The notes under the pieces are model-generated. The model was not told the origin of the DNA. It worked only from the letters and a program-made list of their open reading frames with translations, and searched no databases. Below, piece by piece: positions 48,960-59,225 of a stretch of 64,000 bases of DNA. The DNA is from Larix kaempferi (Eukaryota; Streptophyta; Pinopsida; Pinales; Pinaceae), in assembly GCA_027924585.1 (NCBI GenBank), contig BSBM01000386.1:2094001-2158000 (forward strand), written 5' to 3'. The translations under genes and the position numbers were made by a program. Each line of letters begins with the position of its first letter. The stretch's first letter is position 1.

Positions 48960-50036
48960 GGTGTGTGCTCCTACACGGGTGACAACCATAACCAGGGTTT
49001 TTTTTTGGGTGGAATGGGTAGAAAAACACAAACAGAAGCTGATTTAGTAAAGGGAAATTTGGATTAGAGAAACAATTTGATGGGTAATTGGGGTTTGACT
49101 AGATTTTGGACACTGTCGAAAGGACAGGAAAGCAAAAAGGAGGATTTTAGAAGCGGGGTGATAGAATAAGAAAATTTGGCAGAGAGGGACAAAGAAGCAA
49201 AATTAAAAATTTGAAGGCGATCGGGTGAAAATCTAAGAAGTTATGGAAAACCCTAAAAATAGACAAATGTGAGATTTTGGGTGTTGGAAAGTGGAATTTG
49301 GGAGAGGGTCCTCAGGAATGAAATATGCAGAATGGGATTGCAGGGGTGTCAGAGAAGTTTCAAGGGAAACGAAGTTAAAACAAGGGAGATATGGCGGAAA
49401 AACAGAATTTGGAGATATGGCGAAAAAACCTTTTTTTTTTTTTTTTGTTCAGAAATGGATCAGCAACGGCGACGCGAAAGGGATCCGCAATAGATGGATC
49501 TACAACGGCTCGGAAAGGATCGAAAAATGGCTGGATCTGAAACAGAGACTAGATCTGGAATGACTTTCAGAATAGAGCTGAAACGGCTGGATCTGGAGCA
49601 GAAGTGATCGACAACAATTTAGCATAAAATAGATATGGACCCCAAGTATGTGCGGCTTCCTATCGGTTCAGGTGATTCACTCGGCCACCAATGCTGTCTG
49701 ACGGCTTGCGTATTGGGGCAGTACCCCTCACTCCACAGTTTAGGTAAAACTGATAACCGCTTTTCCACAAACGACAGCTCTTGGTTTACCTCACGGGTGG
49801 GAACTAGTCAATCGGGTAGGGGTCGTTGCCCTTTTCGCTGGTAGGTCCTCTCAATGGGCCAGCTACTTTAGGGTTCCTGTGGTACTCCTCACAATGAGTT
49901 TTAGGGCTTATTCCCAAGTACTTCCCACAGTTAAGCGGATAGGGATTATTCCCAGATCTGAACTTGCAACAAATGCGAAAAAAAAAATTGGCAGAAATTC
50001 AACCCAACGAGCCCAAGAAAGTGCTCTAATACCAGA

Positions 50037-50458
50037 TGTGAAGAACCTGCAATAATTAATTAATGCAAATACACGAGATATAAAAAATAACAGAACTCAG
50101 AATCACTTTACTTCGAGGGGGAAACCTCCTTTGAGCAAGCTCAATACAATTAACTTCACGGTGCCTTCATAGGCCTCAACACACACTTATATACTAAGTC
50201 TAGGCACCAATACCATGGGTCAATACCATGTGTCAATACAAACCATGGGCCAATACAAAATATGGATCAACAATTACTACGGGTCAAAACCATGGGTCAA
50301 TACAAACTATGGATCAACAAAACTATGGGAGACTTACAAAGCATATGCGCCAACAACAATAACACAAACTATGGATAAACAAATACTACGGGACGACTTA
50401 CAAAGCATATGCATCCAACAACAATATACTAACAAATTAAAGACATGGGTTCCTAACA
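50037..50458 (-). repeat. 5' LTR of EL7b
   Basis: Partner of 46011-46449; has lost about 16 bases near 50110. Confidence 0.92.
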
Positions 50459-51181
50459 GATGTTGTATGAGTTTTATGTTGTTCGCTAACATAAAAGGTA
50501 CACCAAGAAAGACAAATCATGTTCTACTTCAAGAACATATGATCATGATGACATGAAGGCAAAGATTCATCCATTGTCATGGATCACATAGAAGATCTAC
50601 GTACGAGGTATGTATAACTGGGTTCTACAATGGTTAACTTATGAGACATGCAGGTTACTAGCACAAGTCACTGAAGAGAACCAGAAGACATTATGTGGGT
50701 ATGTTAGACATAACTAGCTAGCATGCTAATCCAGGTATGTTTTTCCTATATCAAGCTAGAATCCTACCTTGTGTTAGGATCTTATACTGTTTTGTTGTTG
50801 ACAATGATTATTCATGAAGTCATAGGTTTGAATAGTCATGGTTGTATTCATATTATGTTTTTACCATAATTGATGATATGACTAACCAGAAGAATCATGA
50901 AGGTATAGGTTTGAGTAATCATGGGTTTATGCATTGATGATTTAACTAATCAGAAGAGTCCTATGATCAAATAAGAATATGCATGAGTAAAAGAAGACTT
51001 CCCTGAAACTTTGAATACTAATGTTTATTATCTGTGTTTGAAATGATCCTGACTATACATGCTTGATATTATTGTGTTTTGATAATATTAAGATTATACT
51101 AATGAATGTTTGATTATGTATATACTAACAAGCATGCATAGTGATTAAGGATGGATATAAGTTCAAGGACAGGTAACTAAG

Positions 51182-51313
51182 GAAGTAAAGATCAAGAGGG
51201 AGCAAACTCCAGTTGTTCCTGCAAGGAAGCAAAGATCAAGAGGGAGCAAACTCCAGTTGTTCCTGCAAGAAAGCAAAGATCAAGAGGGAGTACACTCCAG
51301 TTGTTCCTGCAAG
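51182..51313. repeat. 44-base tandem repeat in EL9
   Basis: Three units of aagatcaagagggagcaaac type at 51182, 51226 and 51270, plus a degenerate fourth. Confidence 0.88.
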
Positions 51314-51833
51314 AAAACAAAGGAGCACACTTCAGTAGTTTCTGCAAGGATGCAGATATTCAGAGGGAGTTGACCACTTCTCACAATCCACATCAGAATG
51401 GAGTTGCAAAGATTCAGACGGAGTCCACCCAACAACCAAACAAGATAAGTATTTGAATTGTCATTTCTTACATAATGTTATTCAATGATGTATATGCTTG
51501 TGTTCCTAGAATTGGGTTGTGTATTATGCATATTAGAATAGTTGCAATGATGAACAATATACTACTAATATACATGGGTAAGTGGCCTATGGCACTGTAC
51601 AACATTCCAACTTATCTAGAATGAAACCTCTTGGCTGACATGTTAGGAGTTGTGCACACTCTTAACAATGTTCTGGTAGAGATTGGAAGGCATCTAGAAA
51701 GTTACGAAATATGGATAAATGTTGTATTGAAGCATTGGCTAAAATAATTGCATGACTGTATGACATATTTCTTTGTGTAAGAATTTGTTCTGAAAACTAT
51801 GAGATGTTTTCTAATCATGCAATTTAACTTGTT

Positions 51834-53322
51834 GTGTACGAAAGATCATATACCATCACCTACAAAAGAAGGACTACAACATTTGTTCAAGCAACAAAGT
51901 TATCTATTGAAAATATTGAAGATATTGAAGTTCCAAGGATCTGGGAAGAATGCCATGATCGAGGAGTACCAGTCGATCATGAAGATGTTTGGGATGCAGT
52001 CCCAAGACCTGAAGGGGAGTCTGTAGTGACTCTCAAGAGGATCTACTAGATCAAGCATGTTGCAGGTGGTAGCATAGAGACTTTTGCTCCTGTAGCCAGA
52101 TACACTTCCATTAGATCCGTACTTTCTCTGGCTGCATTGATGAAAGGGAAGATACACCAGATGGATTTCAAGACAGCTTTCTTGAATGGTGTAGTTGAAG
52201 AAGAAGTGTATGTGGAGCAGCTACTTGGTTCTGAGACACATGACAGGGAATCATATATGTGTAGAACTTGGTATCCAGTTTGGGCTTTACCAAGAGTAAA
52301 GCGGATTCCAACCTTTACTACAAAGTTGAGGAAGGGAATCCTGTGATTCTACTCCTGTATGTGGATGACCTATTTGTAACAGGAGATGATAGATTGTTTG
52401 CCGACACACAGCGGAAGCTTGCTATTGAGTTCGATATGAAGAACTTGGGGATGATGTACTATTTGTTTTTGGCATGGAGGTGTGGCAGAGTGCAGATGGA
52501 ATCTTCCTTGGACAAGGGAAGTATGCAGTAGAGATCCTGAAGAGGTTCAGGATGATGGACTGCAAGGCTATGGCCACACCTATGGCATCGAACCTGAAGC
52601 TTCTGTGTGATACTTCATCTAATCCGGTTGATGTCACGATGTATCGTCAGATGATTGGGTCCTTGATGTACCTGACGAACACTAGACCAGATATTTTCTT
52701 TGTGGTGAACACATTGAGCCAGTTCTTGACGGATCCCAAAGGTGTTCACCTGGTTGCTGTAAAGCATATTCTGAGGTACCTAAAGGGTACGGTTGATTAT
52801 GGGCTCAAGTATGATATGAATCAAAAGTTTAACCTGCAGGGTTATGTTGATTCAGATTGGGTAGGCAGTGCTACAAATAGGAAGAGCACATCTGGGTGTT
52901 GCTTCAGTATGGGATCGGGTGTGATCTCTTGGTTTAGCAGGAAGCAGTCCTACGTAGCACTGAGTACAGCCGATGCAGAGTATGTTGCAGCCTGTTCGGC
53001 TAGTTGTGAGGTAGTATGGCTTCGAAAGCTACTGTCTGAGTTATTTGATCTCCCGTTGGATACTACTGGTATCTTATGTGATAACCAGAGTTATGTGAAG
53101 CTGTTTTAGAACCCAGTGTTTCATGACAGGTCGAAACACATAGAGATCAAATATCACTATATTAGGGATATGGTGCAGAGAGGAGCTGTGAAGCTCCTGT
53201 ATGTTGTGACGGACGAGCAGATTGCAGATGTACTGACGAAGCCACTAGCTAGAGTGAAGTTTGAGTACTTCAGAGAGACGTTTGGTGTCCTTCAAATCGA
53301 TGACACTTCGAGGAAGAGGTGA
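51834..53322 (+). pseudogene. pol: EL9 copia reverse transcriptase-RNase H (decayed)
   Basis: RT motifs: FAPVARYTSIRSVLSLAA, HQMDFKTAFLNGVVEEEVYV, LLLYVDDLFVTGDD. The last is the copia YVDD catalytic box. RNase H: GYVDSDWVGSATNRKSTSGC, ALSTADAEYVAA, CDNQSYVKL, HDRSKHIEIKYHYIRD, QIADVLTKPLA. Short segments are missing: GGSIE joins directly to TFAPVARYT, and the block between SYMCR and SLGF is gone with a frame change. Two more frameshifts (52270, 52475) and a TAG at 53107. Nothing before 51834 looks like integrase. Confidence 0.9.
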
Positions 53323-53429
53323 TGGAGACATTTGCTGAAGCCATTCCAAGCATGTTGGAAGGAGGTTCCTTCACATGGCTGTGGACGTAAGCATTGGATG
53401 ATGAGCATTAGGATGATGTTCTAGTTTCT

Positions 53430-53900
53430 GCTCTGTATGATCAGTTGGATCATTTATATGTATATGTGTGCATCATGTTGGATGCTCGATATGATTAGTT
53501 GGATCATTTGTATGTATTTTGTGTATGCATCATGTTGGATGCTAGATATGATCAATTGGATCATTTGTATGTATTTTGTATATGTTGGATGCTTGGACCA
53601 TGTATATGTATATGTATCAGGTGGATACATTGTATGATAAGGTAGATCATGTATGATTGATATATATCATGTATTTGTATTTGTATCAGGAGGATACATT
53701 GTATGATCAGGTGGATCATGTATGATGATATGTATTAGGTAGATACTTGGTATGCATCAGGTAGATGCATTATATGATCAGGATGATCATGATGACGAGC
53801 TTCAAGATGTTTCTCCAGATGATATGTACCAGGATGGTACAGTGATGATGATCAGGATGATCATATGTATCAGGTGGATACATTACATAATCAGTTGGAT
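53430..53900. repeat. Degenerate ggatcattt / gatcaggtggatac minisatellite
   Basis: ttggatcattt(a/g)tatgta recurs at 53447, 53500 and 53557, then gat-cag-gtgga-tac variants to 53900. 3' untranslated region of EL9. Confidence 0.7.
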
Positions 53901-53929
53901 TATGTGTGATGAGTTCCGAAGACACAGAT

Positions 53930-54260
53930 GCACAGTGCCTTTCCGACATGGTGGTAGATGTGTTCTCCCATGTGCGTTGATGTAAGTGCAGAGCCTTTCC
54001 AACATGGTGGTAGATGTGTTCTCCCATGTGCGTTGATGTAAGTGCAGAGACTTTCTGACATGGTGGTAGATGTGTTCTCCCATGTGTGTTGATGTAAGTG
54101 CAGAGCCTTTCCGACATGGTGGAAGATGTGTTCTCCCATGTGTGTTGATGTAAGTGCAGAGCCTTTCCGACATGGTGGAAGATGTGTTCTCCCATGGTCG
54201 TTGTTGTAAGTGTTGTGATCCTTTCACGGATGGTGGTAGGTTTGTCCTCCCATGCCGGTG
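53930..54260. repeat. 56-base tandem repeat in EL9 3' region
   Basis: acatggtgg anchors at 53946, 54002, 54058, 54114 and 54170: an exact 56-base period, with a degenerate sixth unit. Because 56 is not a multiple of 3, each minus-strand frame shows the same peptides in rotation; these are not genes. Confidence 0.92.
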
Positions 54261-54675
54261 AGTGTAAGTGTTGTGTGTGTGCATCTGGGTTATGCTTCGT
54301 GATACTCTGTGGCCGTGGACAGGTTGTACAGTAGCATGTAAAAGGTCCTGGGAGATTCGATAGGTTGAGTTGTGTGCTCGTAATCAGTCCCGGGATGCTC
54401 GTTCGAGGTTTTGTTGACTCACGTAATCAGTCCTGAGGATTCCACAGTATGGCCAGTGATGATGAAGACCTGCAGGTGGTGCGCCTACATCCAGTATGAA
54501 AAAGGACTGGCTCTGTAGAAATTCCTATGACAAGTAGATTCAGAGATTGATTGAGATAGCAATAGCAGTGACGATGACGATGACTCGATGACGATTATCC
54601 AGTGACGATGATCCAGAGAAGAAGACTTGTGCTAGAAGACCTGTGTCGAGAAATACCTTCCTAGTTAAGAGGGAG

Positions 54676-55363
54676 TGTTGATGTATATGTAACTTTGGAA
54701 TGTATTTCATATATGTATATTGTACTCCTATAGAGATGGTTTTATTCCTCTATACGGAAGTGTTTGTATTCCTATAGAGATGTTATTATTCCTCTATACG
54801 GAAGTGTCGTCATTTATATTGTAAGTGTCGTAACTTATACTTGATGGGTTATTAGACCACCTTGTTGGGGTCGGCCCTGTATAAGTCATGTGGGTCGAAG
54901 GGTTATTAGACCACCCTATTTGGGGTCCACCATGTGGGTCAAAGGGTTATTAGACCACCAAGTGTGGGGTCGGCCTAGATTAAGTTAACCATGGGTTAAG
55001 TTAGACATGTAGGCCCCATTAGTTTATTGGGCAGGACAGAACAAGTATAAATAGAGATCAAGAGATCCCTATTTGATCATTTATTCACACACTTCTCTCA
55101 TTCGGAAAGTGGCGCACTTGTGAGGAGGAGGCTCTGCTGCTAGGAGAAGACTATCTCTTGTATTTTGGTTGTATCATTGCTCTATCTATCTCTGAGGAAG
55201 TTATTGGGGTTTTTCACCTTTATGGTTTTCCCCAAGTAAACTCTGTGTCTCTTGTGTGCTTGCATTATTGTGTCCATGATTGATATGTTGTAGATTTGTT
55301 GTACATGTTGTTCTCTCAGTTAAGATCCTAGATCAAATTGAAGTAAATTATGAAAATTTAACA
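54676..55363 (+). repeat. 3' LTR of EL9
   Basis: 688 bases; TATA box at 55046-55054; followed by the ATTAC duplication. Confidence 0.95.
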
Positions 55364-55368
55364 ATTAC

Positions 55369-56143
55369 AGGGCACCTTCTTTGCTTGGGGCTAGATATTC
55401 CTCACCTGTGTTCAGCGGTAGCTGAGCAAGTTGAAGGTATTTGGCAAGGGGTTCTGTTATGGGTCGTTTTTGTGTGCTTTCTTCATGGAGTGGGTTCTAA
55501 CGCTGCAGCCGCGAGTGTCGATCCGCGTTGGGGGGTTGAGGGAGCCGTGGATGGTGCGGTGGGGTCAAATGATGCGCCGGAGGGGTGGTGGAGAGGTGGG
55601 GCGGTATTTTACGTGGGAGCTCTATTTGCATTGGCTGCAGATGTCGGTGGTTTTTGATGAATACCCGTACGAGATCCGGAGGCGCCATGACCCCCAGGGC
55701 AGGTTTGGGGTCCAGATGGTATATATTTAGTTTCTTGATTGTTTTATGTTGGATGTTTTGAGATTAGAGATATAGGACTATGCTAACCTTTTGCGATTTG
55801 GTTTGATGCAGATGTGGGACCGCAGCCACCGCCGGGGCATAGGGAGCGTAGTGGGCACATAGAATTGCCAGCCTTGCCAGACCAGGGGGAGGTGCGACGA
55901 TGGGATGCGGACGAGACTTTGGAGTCCTTGCGAGTTACCTTCGACCGACTACTAGTTGGGGTCTCCAACGAGGGGTGGCGGGAGCTTGATCGGGAGGTGG
56001 TCGAGGCCTATCACGAGGTGGCTACGACGGAGAGTTATGATGGTTCGGATGGGGGATATGACTCTCATTACGGAGTGTTGGGGACTCCCCCCGATGCATA
56101 TGGGCATTCGGGATTTTTTGTATATACGTCATGTATTTTATGA
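55369..56143 (+). pseudogene. PMD-like antisense ORF of EL8, C-terminal half
   Basis: Continues the 43384-43873 frame after EL9: QGTFFAWG, then FGKGFCYGSFLCAFFMEWV, MVRWGQMMRR and YEIRRRHDPQGRFGV, with two stops before KVFGKG. The GYGS-LCAFFFE and RW...M motifs are typical of the C-terminal part of PMD-like retroelement ORFs. The frame stops at 55730; a second block (55814-56143, GPQPPPGHRERSGHI...) follows a stretch with gtatat...ttgatgcag ends that could be an intron, although the junction phase does not fit cleanly. It converges on pol, which ends at 56440. Confidence 0.7.
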
Positions 56144-56439
56144 CAGGGATGTTGTTGAGGCTCCTCGATGTATATTTTTTGGATATCTGAGTGCTAGGAC
56201 ACTCATGACATTTATATGACGATGATATATTTATATAGATTGCACATGGATGCATTTTTGCGGTGATCATTTTTGTACGCACATGGATGCGCCTATATTG
56301 TTTTGTGTTGTTTATTGCATGTGGATGCAAATGATTTGTTATGATAGGCACGTGGATGCCCTTTGTTGTAGATGTAGTCTTTTTGGGATTTTTATGTTTT
56401 TGATGTGTTGATATGTGGTGATGATGCATGATGGATGAT

Positions 56440-57192
56440 TTACATGGTGTGATTGATATGCCAATCGAGGATGTTGTTAGCCATTTGATCTACGACACTA
56501 TTTTGAGCTCTTGGGACATGAGAGAATGTTATGGATTCAAACTGTCGGCTTAGCTATTTTGTTTGTAGGAACTTTCTAAAGAGGCAAGGATCATGCACCT
56601 GGTAGCAGTTGTTCAGCTAGGAGACATGTAGCTGGGAGTAAAGGAACACATGAAGATGACGTATACCCATTTGAAGGGCAGCAGTTAGGAGACCGGTCAC
56701 AGCATCGTACTCAACCTGGTTATTGGTAGTAGCGCCTATGCACATTCCGTCAAGGTGAATCAACTCATGTGAAGGGGAATACAAGACCTTTGATGGGTGA
56801 ATGGGGTGTTGTTTTTGGAAAATGGGGCGCACATCTAGCCACATGTCAATGTGGTGCTCTATGATAGCGGGGTCAAGACCAGGAATTTCGATGTAGGACA
56901 AGGAAAAGACATCGCGGAACTCTTGGAAAATTTTCTTGTATTCTCCGATCTCGTACTCAGTGCAGGAGGCTTTTAACGTAATGAGTTCAGGAGCACCGGT
57001 TGGGGCAGAAATATCGATGTGGATCATAGGTGAGATGTTATCCCTGTTACCTTCCTCGAAGGCATTGAGAGCGGGAATGGGCTCTTTATACCAGTCAACC
57101 TTGGTTGGGAGGAAATCTTTGGACTCAACGGAGAATTGGGTGGCTGTGGTGGTGGAGGACTCCTCCGGGAGAAAATGGGAACGATGGTGCAT
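56440..57192 (-). pseudogene. pol: EL8 RT start joined to RNase H (RT core missing)
   Basis: Starts right after the TAG at 57199, in the protease frame. The N-terminal RT approach reads YKKIFQEFRDVFSLSY and PAIIEHHIDMWLDVRPIFQK, then about 12 codons later the sequence is already RNase H: LIHLDGMCIGATTNNQVEYD. The NN-x-x-EY-A motif and the tail ITFSHVPRAQNSVVDQMAN fit the archaeal-type RNase H carried by Tat elements. The RT fingers, palm and first RNase H are gone. Two TAG stops (56617, 56548 region). No integrase follows. Confidence 0.8.
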
Positions 57193-57198
57193 ATCCTC

Positions 57199-58782
57199 CT
57201 AAGGGTACTCAGGTGCAGTAAGAGCCTCGAGAATTTCCTCATCATTGCGGAAACGTTTTGTAGTCAAATCAGTTGATGAGGGGATGCTAGCAGTAGAGAT
57301 CATATAAATGGTATTGATCTCTCCTATTGTCGAAGACTCTGGGGGGTGGATCTCTTCAATGGTGGGAGGAGACATCTCGAGGTCCAATTTATTCATCTTG
57401 TAGAGAGCGGCTCTGTAATCTGGGAGATCAGGGAAGTGATGTGAGTAATGGCTGTAAATACCGCATATTGCACAAGGGTAGTTGATATGCAGTGATTTAT
57501 CGCGAGGCTTAGGGGTAAGGTCGATTTGGACAACCGGGATGTTGGGGTCATCGTCAAGCATTTGCATGTGCTCTTGTAATGTGGGTAATTGTGGACATTG
57601 ATGGGTAGCATGGCCCAACTCATCACACAAAGAGAATTTGGGAGGAGCGTGAAATGGTGGAGGATTCTTAGTGGCTTTAGGCGTGGGCGGAGCGGTGTAA
57701 GGTTGTGGGCCTCTGCCCCTAGTGTATTTGGAAAGAGGGGGTGGGTTGGTAGAGGAGGAAGGAGTGGTGACACCGGGAGGTGGTCGATTAGCAGTGGTGA
57801 TAGGGTGCACTGGCTGTAAGATGACATTGGGTGTCGAAGGGGAAACAGGAGGTGTGATGTACCATACAGGTAGTCCTAAGGTTAAACCCGGGAGGTTTAG
57901 TGTGGCCATCATCGGAGCGCTTACTACTCCCGAAGGGGGAAATAGGAAGGGGATTGTATGGATAGGTGTGGTGCCGAAATGACTAGGTACCAATGGTGGT
58001 TGGGGTAGCAAGGGCGGTTGATGGTTGGGTGTTTGTGTCTTGTGGGAGAGGGTACATAAATCAAAAAATTCGGTCACTGGTGACGGGGGTGGAATGGATT
58101 GGAATGTGGAAGTCATCGACGTATCTGAGTAGACTCCGAGTCCAACTGAGGAAACCAACGAGGTAGATGCACCGCGAACAGGTTGTTCAACCATGGGAAG
58201 AACGTTTTCGAGTGCAGCGGGGGCATTGGGATCGTAATAGGTAAGTTGATCAGTCTTGACCACTCGTCCTTCATGGGGGAACATCATGGTACGAAAAACG
58301 GATGAGGCAACCGCCCACATGGCACACATGTAATTGCGGCTAAGTAAGAGGTTATAATCGAGTTGGGCGTTGATGACCTCTATGTCAATAAGCACTGTTT
58401 TACTAGCCAACTGGATGGGGACATTAGCTAGGAGACCTTGAGGTTGAGCCGAATGGCCGTCGTAGGCTCGCAATGCAATGGTGGACGGTTGGAGAGTAGG
58501 GGATCCAAACTTCTGCCAAATGAATGTGGACATAACGCATGTAGAGGCACCCTGATCGATGATGCACCGATGGATTACAAGATTCCGAATGGATACATAA
58601 ACTTGGAATGCTAATGTGGAAGGCATGCGTGGTTCAGATTGGTCCAAATCAAAGGCCATCATTCGTGAATTAATTGGGTCAATAGCACCAATGGCTGATA
58701 GTAGAGTCTTGCGCTGTGTAGGATATTTTTTTAAGACCTCTAATGCAGACATGGCTGCGGGGGATTGAGCTAAGTCATCCAC
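57199..58782 (-). pseudogene. pro: EL8 protease and proline-rich zinc-knuckle region
   Basis: A 527-codon open frame starting MDDLAQSPAAMSALEVLKKY. The protease-like site is CIIDQGASTCVMS (58540 region) with LDYNLLLSRNYM as the flap-side motif. A long Pro/Thr-rich linker then leads to LCDELGHATHQCPQL and CAICGIYSHYSHHFPDL, zinc-knuckle-like. The same C.ICG.Y.HY motif also occurs before the protease (59240 region). A single TAG (57199) separates this from the RT start. Confidence 0.75.
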
Positions 58783-59225
58783 AATGTTGTAATTAGACGT
58801 AGTGCGAGCATTGAGGTTATTGTTGATGTGGTGAAGTGGGAAGCGAGGGGCTTTTGGGTCTCCATCTAATGGGGCCGAAGGTATGCGTAATGGCTGATCG
58901 GTGGGAAGAGCGTTGGTGGTTTTGTCAGTGGGAGGGGCTTCAGGGGTGGAGCCATATTGGTTTCAGCGGGTTTGAAGGTTGACATCGGTGGATGACATCA
59001 TTAACAAGTGATGGGTGCCTGAGTCTAAAGTGGGATGGGCAGGCGCAGCATACGTGACTTGCTATTGTGGTGGTGTGGTTCCTTGAGGGGGAGCTAACGG
59101 TTGAGTGTTCACCACTCCTTAGGTTGGTAAAGGGTTCTGTAACACCAAAGGTTGAGTTTGAGGTGGTGGGGGGGGTTAGGTGGCGCCTGAGGTGCCACGT
59201 GCCCTTGGCGGTGGGCATCATCAGT

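Larger units (their letters stand above)
46011..50458 (-). mobile_element. EL7b: sibling of EL7a, inserted in EL9
   Basis: LTRs 46011-46449 (439 bases) and 50037-50458 (422 bases); perfect GATGT duplication (46006-46010, 50459-50463). Primer-binding site (minus TGGTATTAGAGC) at 50023-50034; polypurine tract at 46450-46462. Same gene order and same internal deletion junctions as EL7a. Confidence 0.95.
43874..55363 (+). mobile_element. EL9: Ty1/copia element, non-autonomous
   Basis: Two 688-base LTRs (43874-44561, 54676-55363) with TGTTGATG...TTTAACA ends and a perfect ATTAC duplication (43869-43873, 55364-55368). Primer-binding site TGGTATCAGAGC at 44562; polypurine tract aagagggag ends at 54675. 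Only RT and RNase H remnants are coding; gag, protease and integrase were not found. It contains EL7b. The LTRs differ at roughly 27 sites by eye (~4%). Confidence 0.95.

Noticed and set aside
53770-54284. Three overlapping minus-strand ORFs rich in His, Thr and repeated GEH-type peptides
   Set aside because: They are the same 56-base tandem repeat read in rotating frames.
55814-56143. Independent plus-strand gene
   Set aside because: More likely the tail of the antisense PMD-like ORF, possibly after an intron; not separate enough to call as its own gene.
57393-57827. Minus-strand ORF overlapping the EL8 protease region in another frame
   Set aside because: Pro/Ser-rich shadow of the Pro-rich linker.
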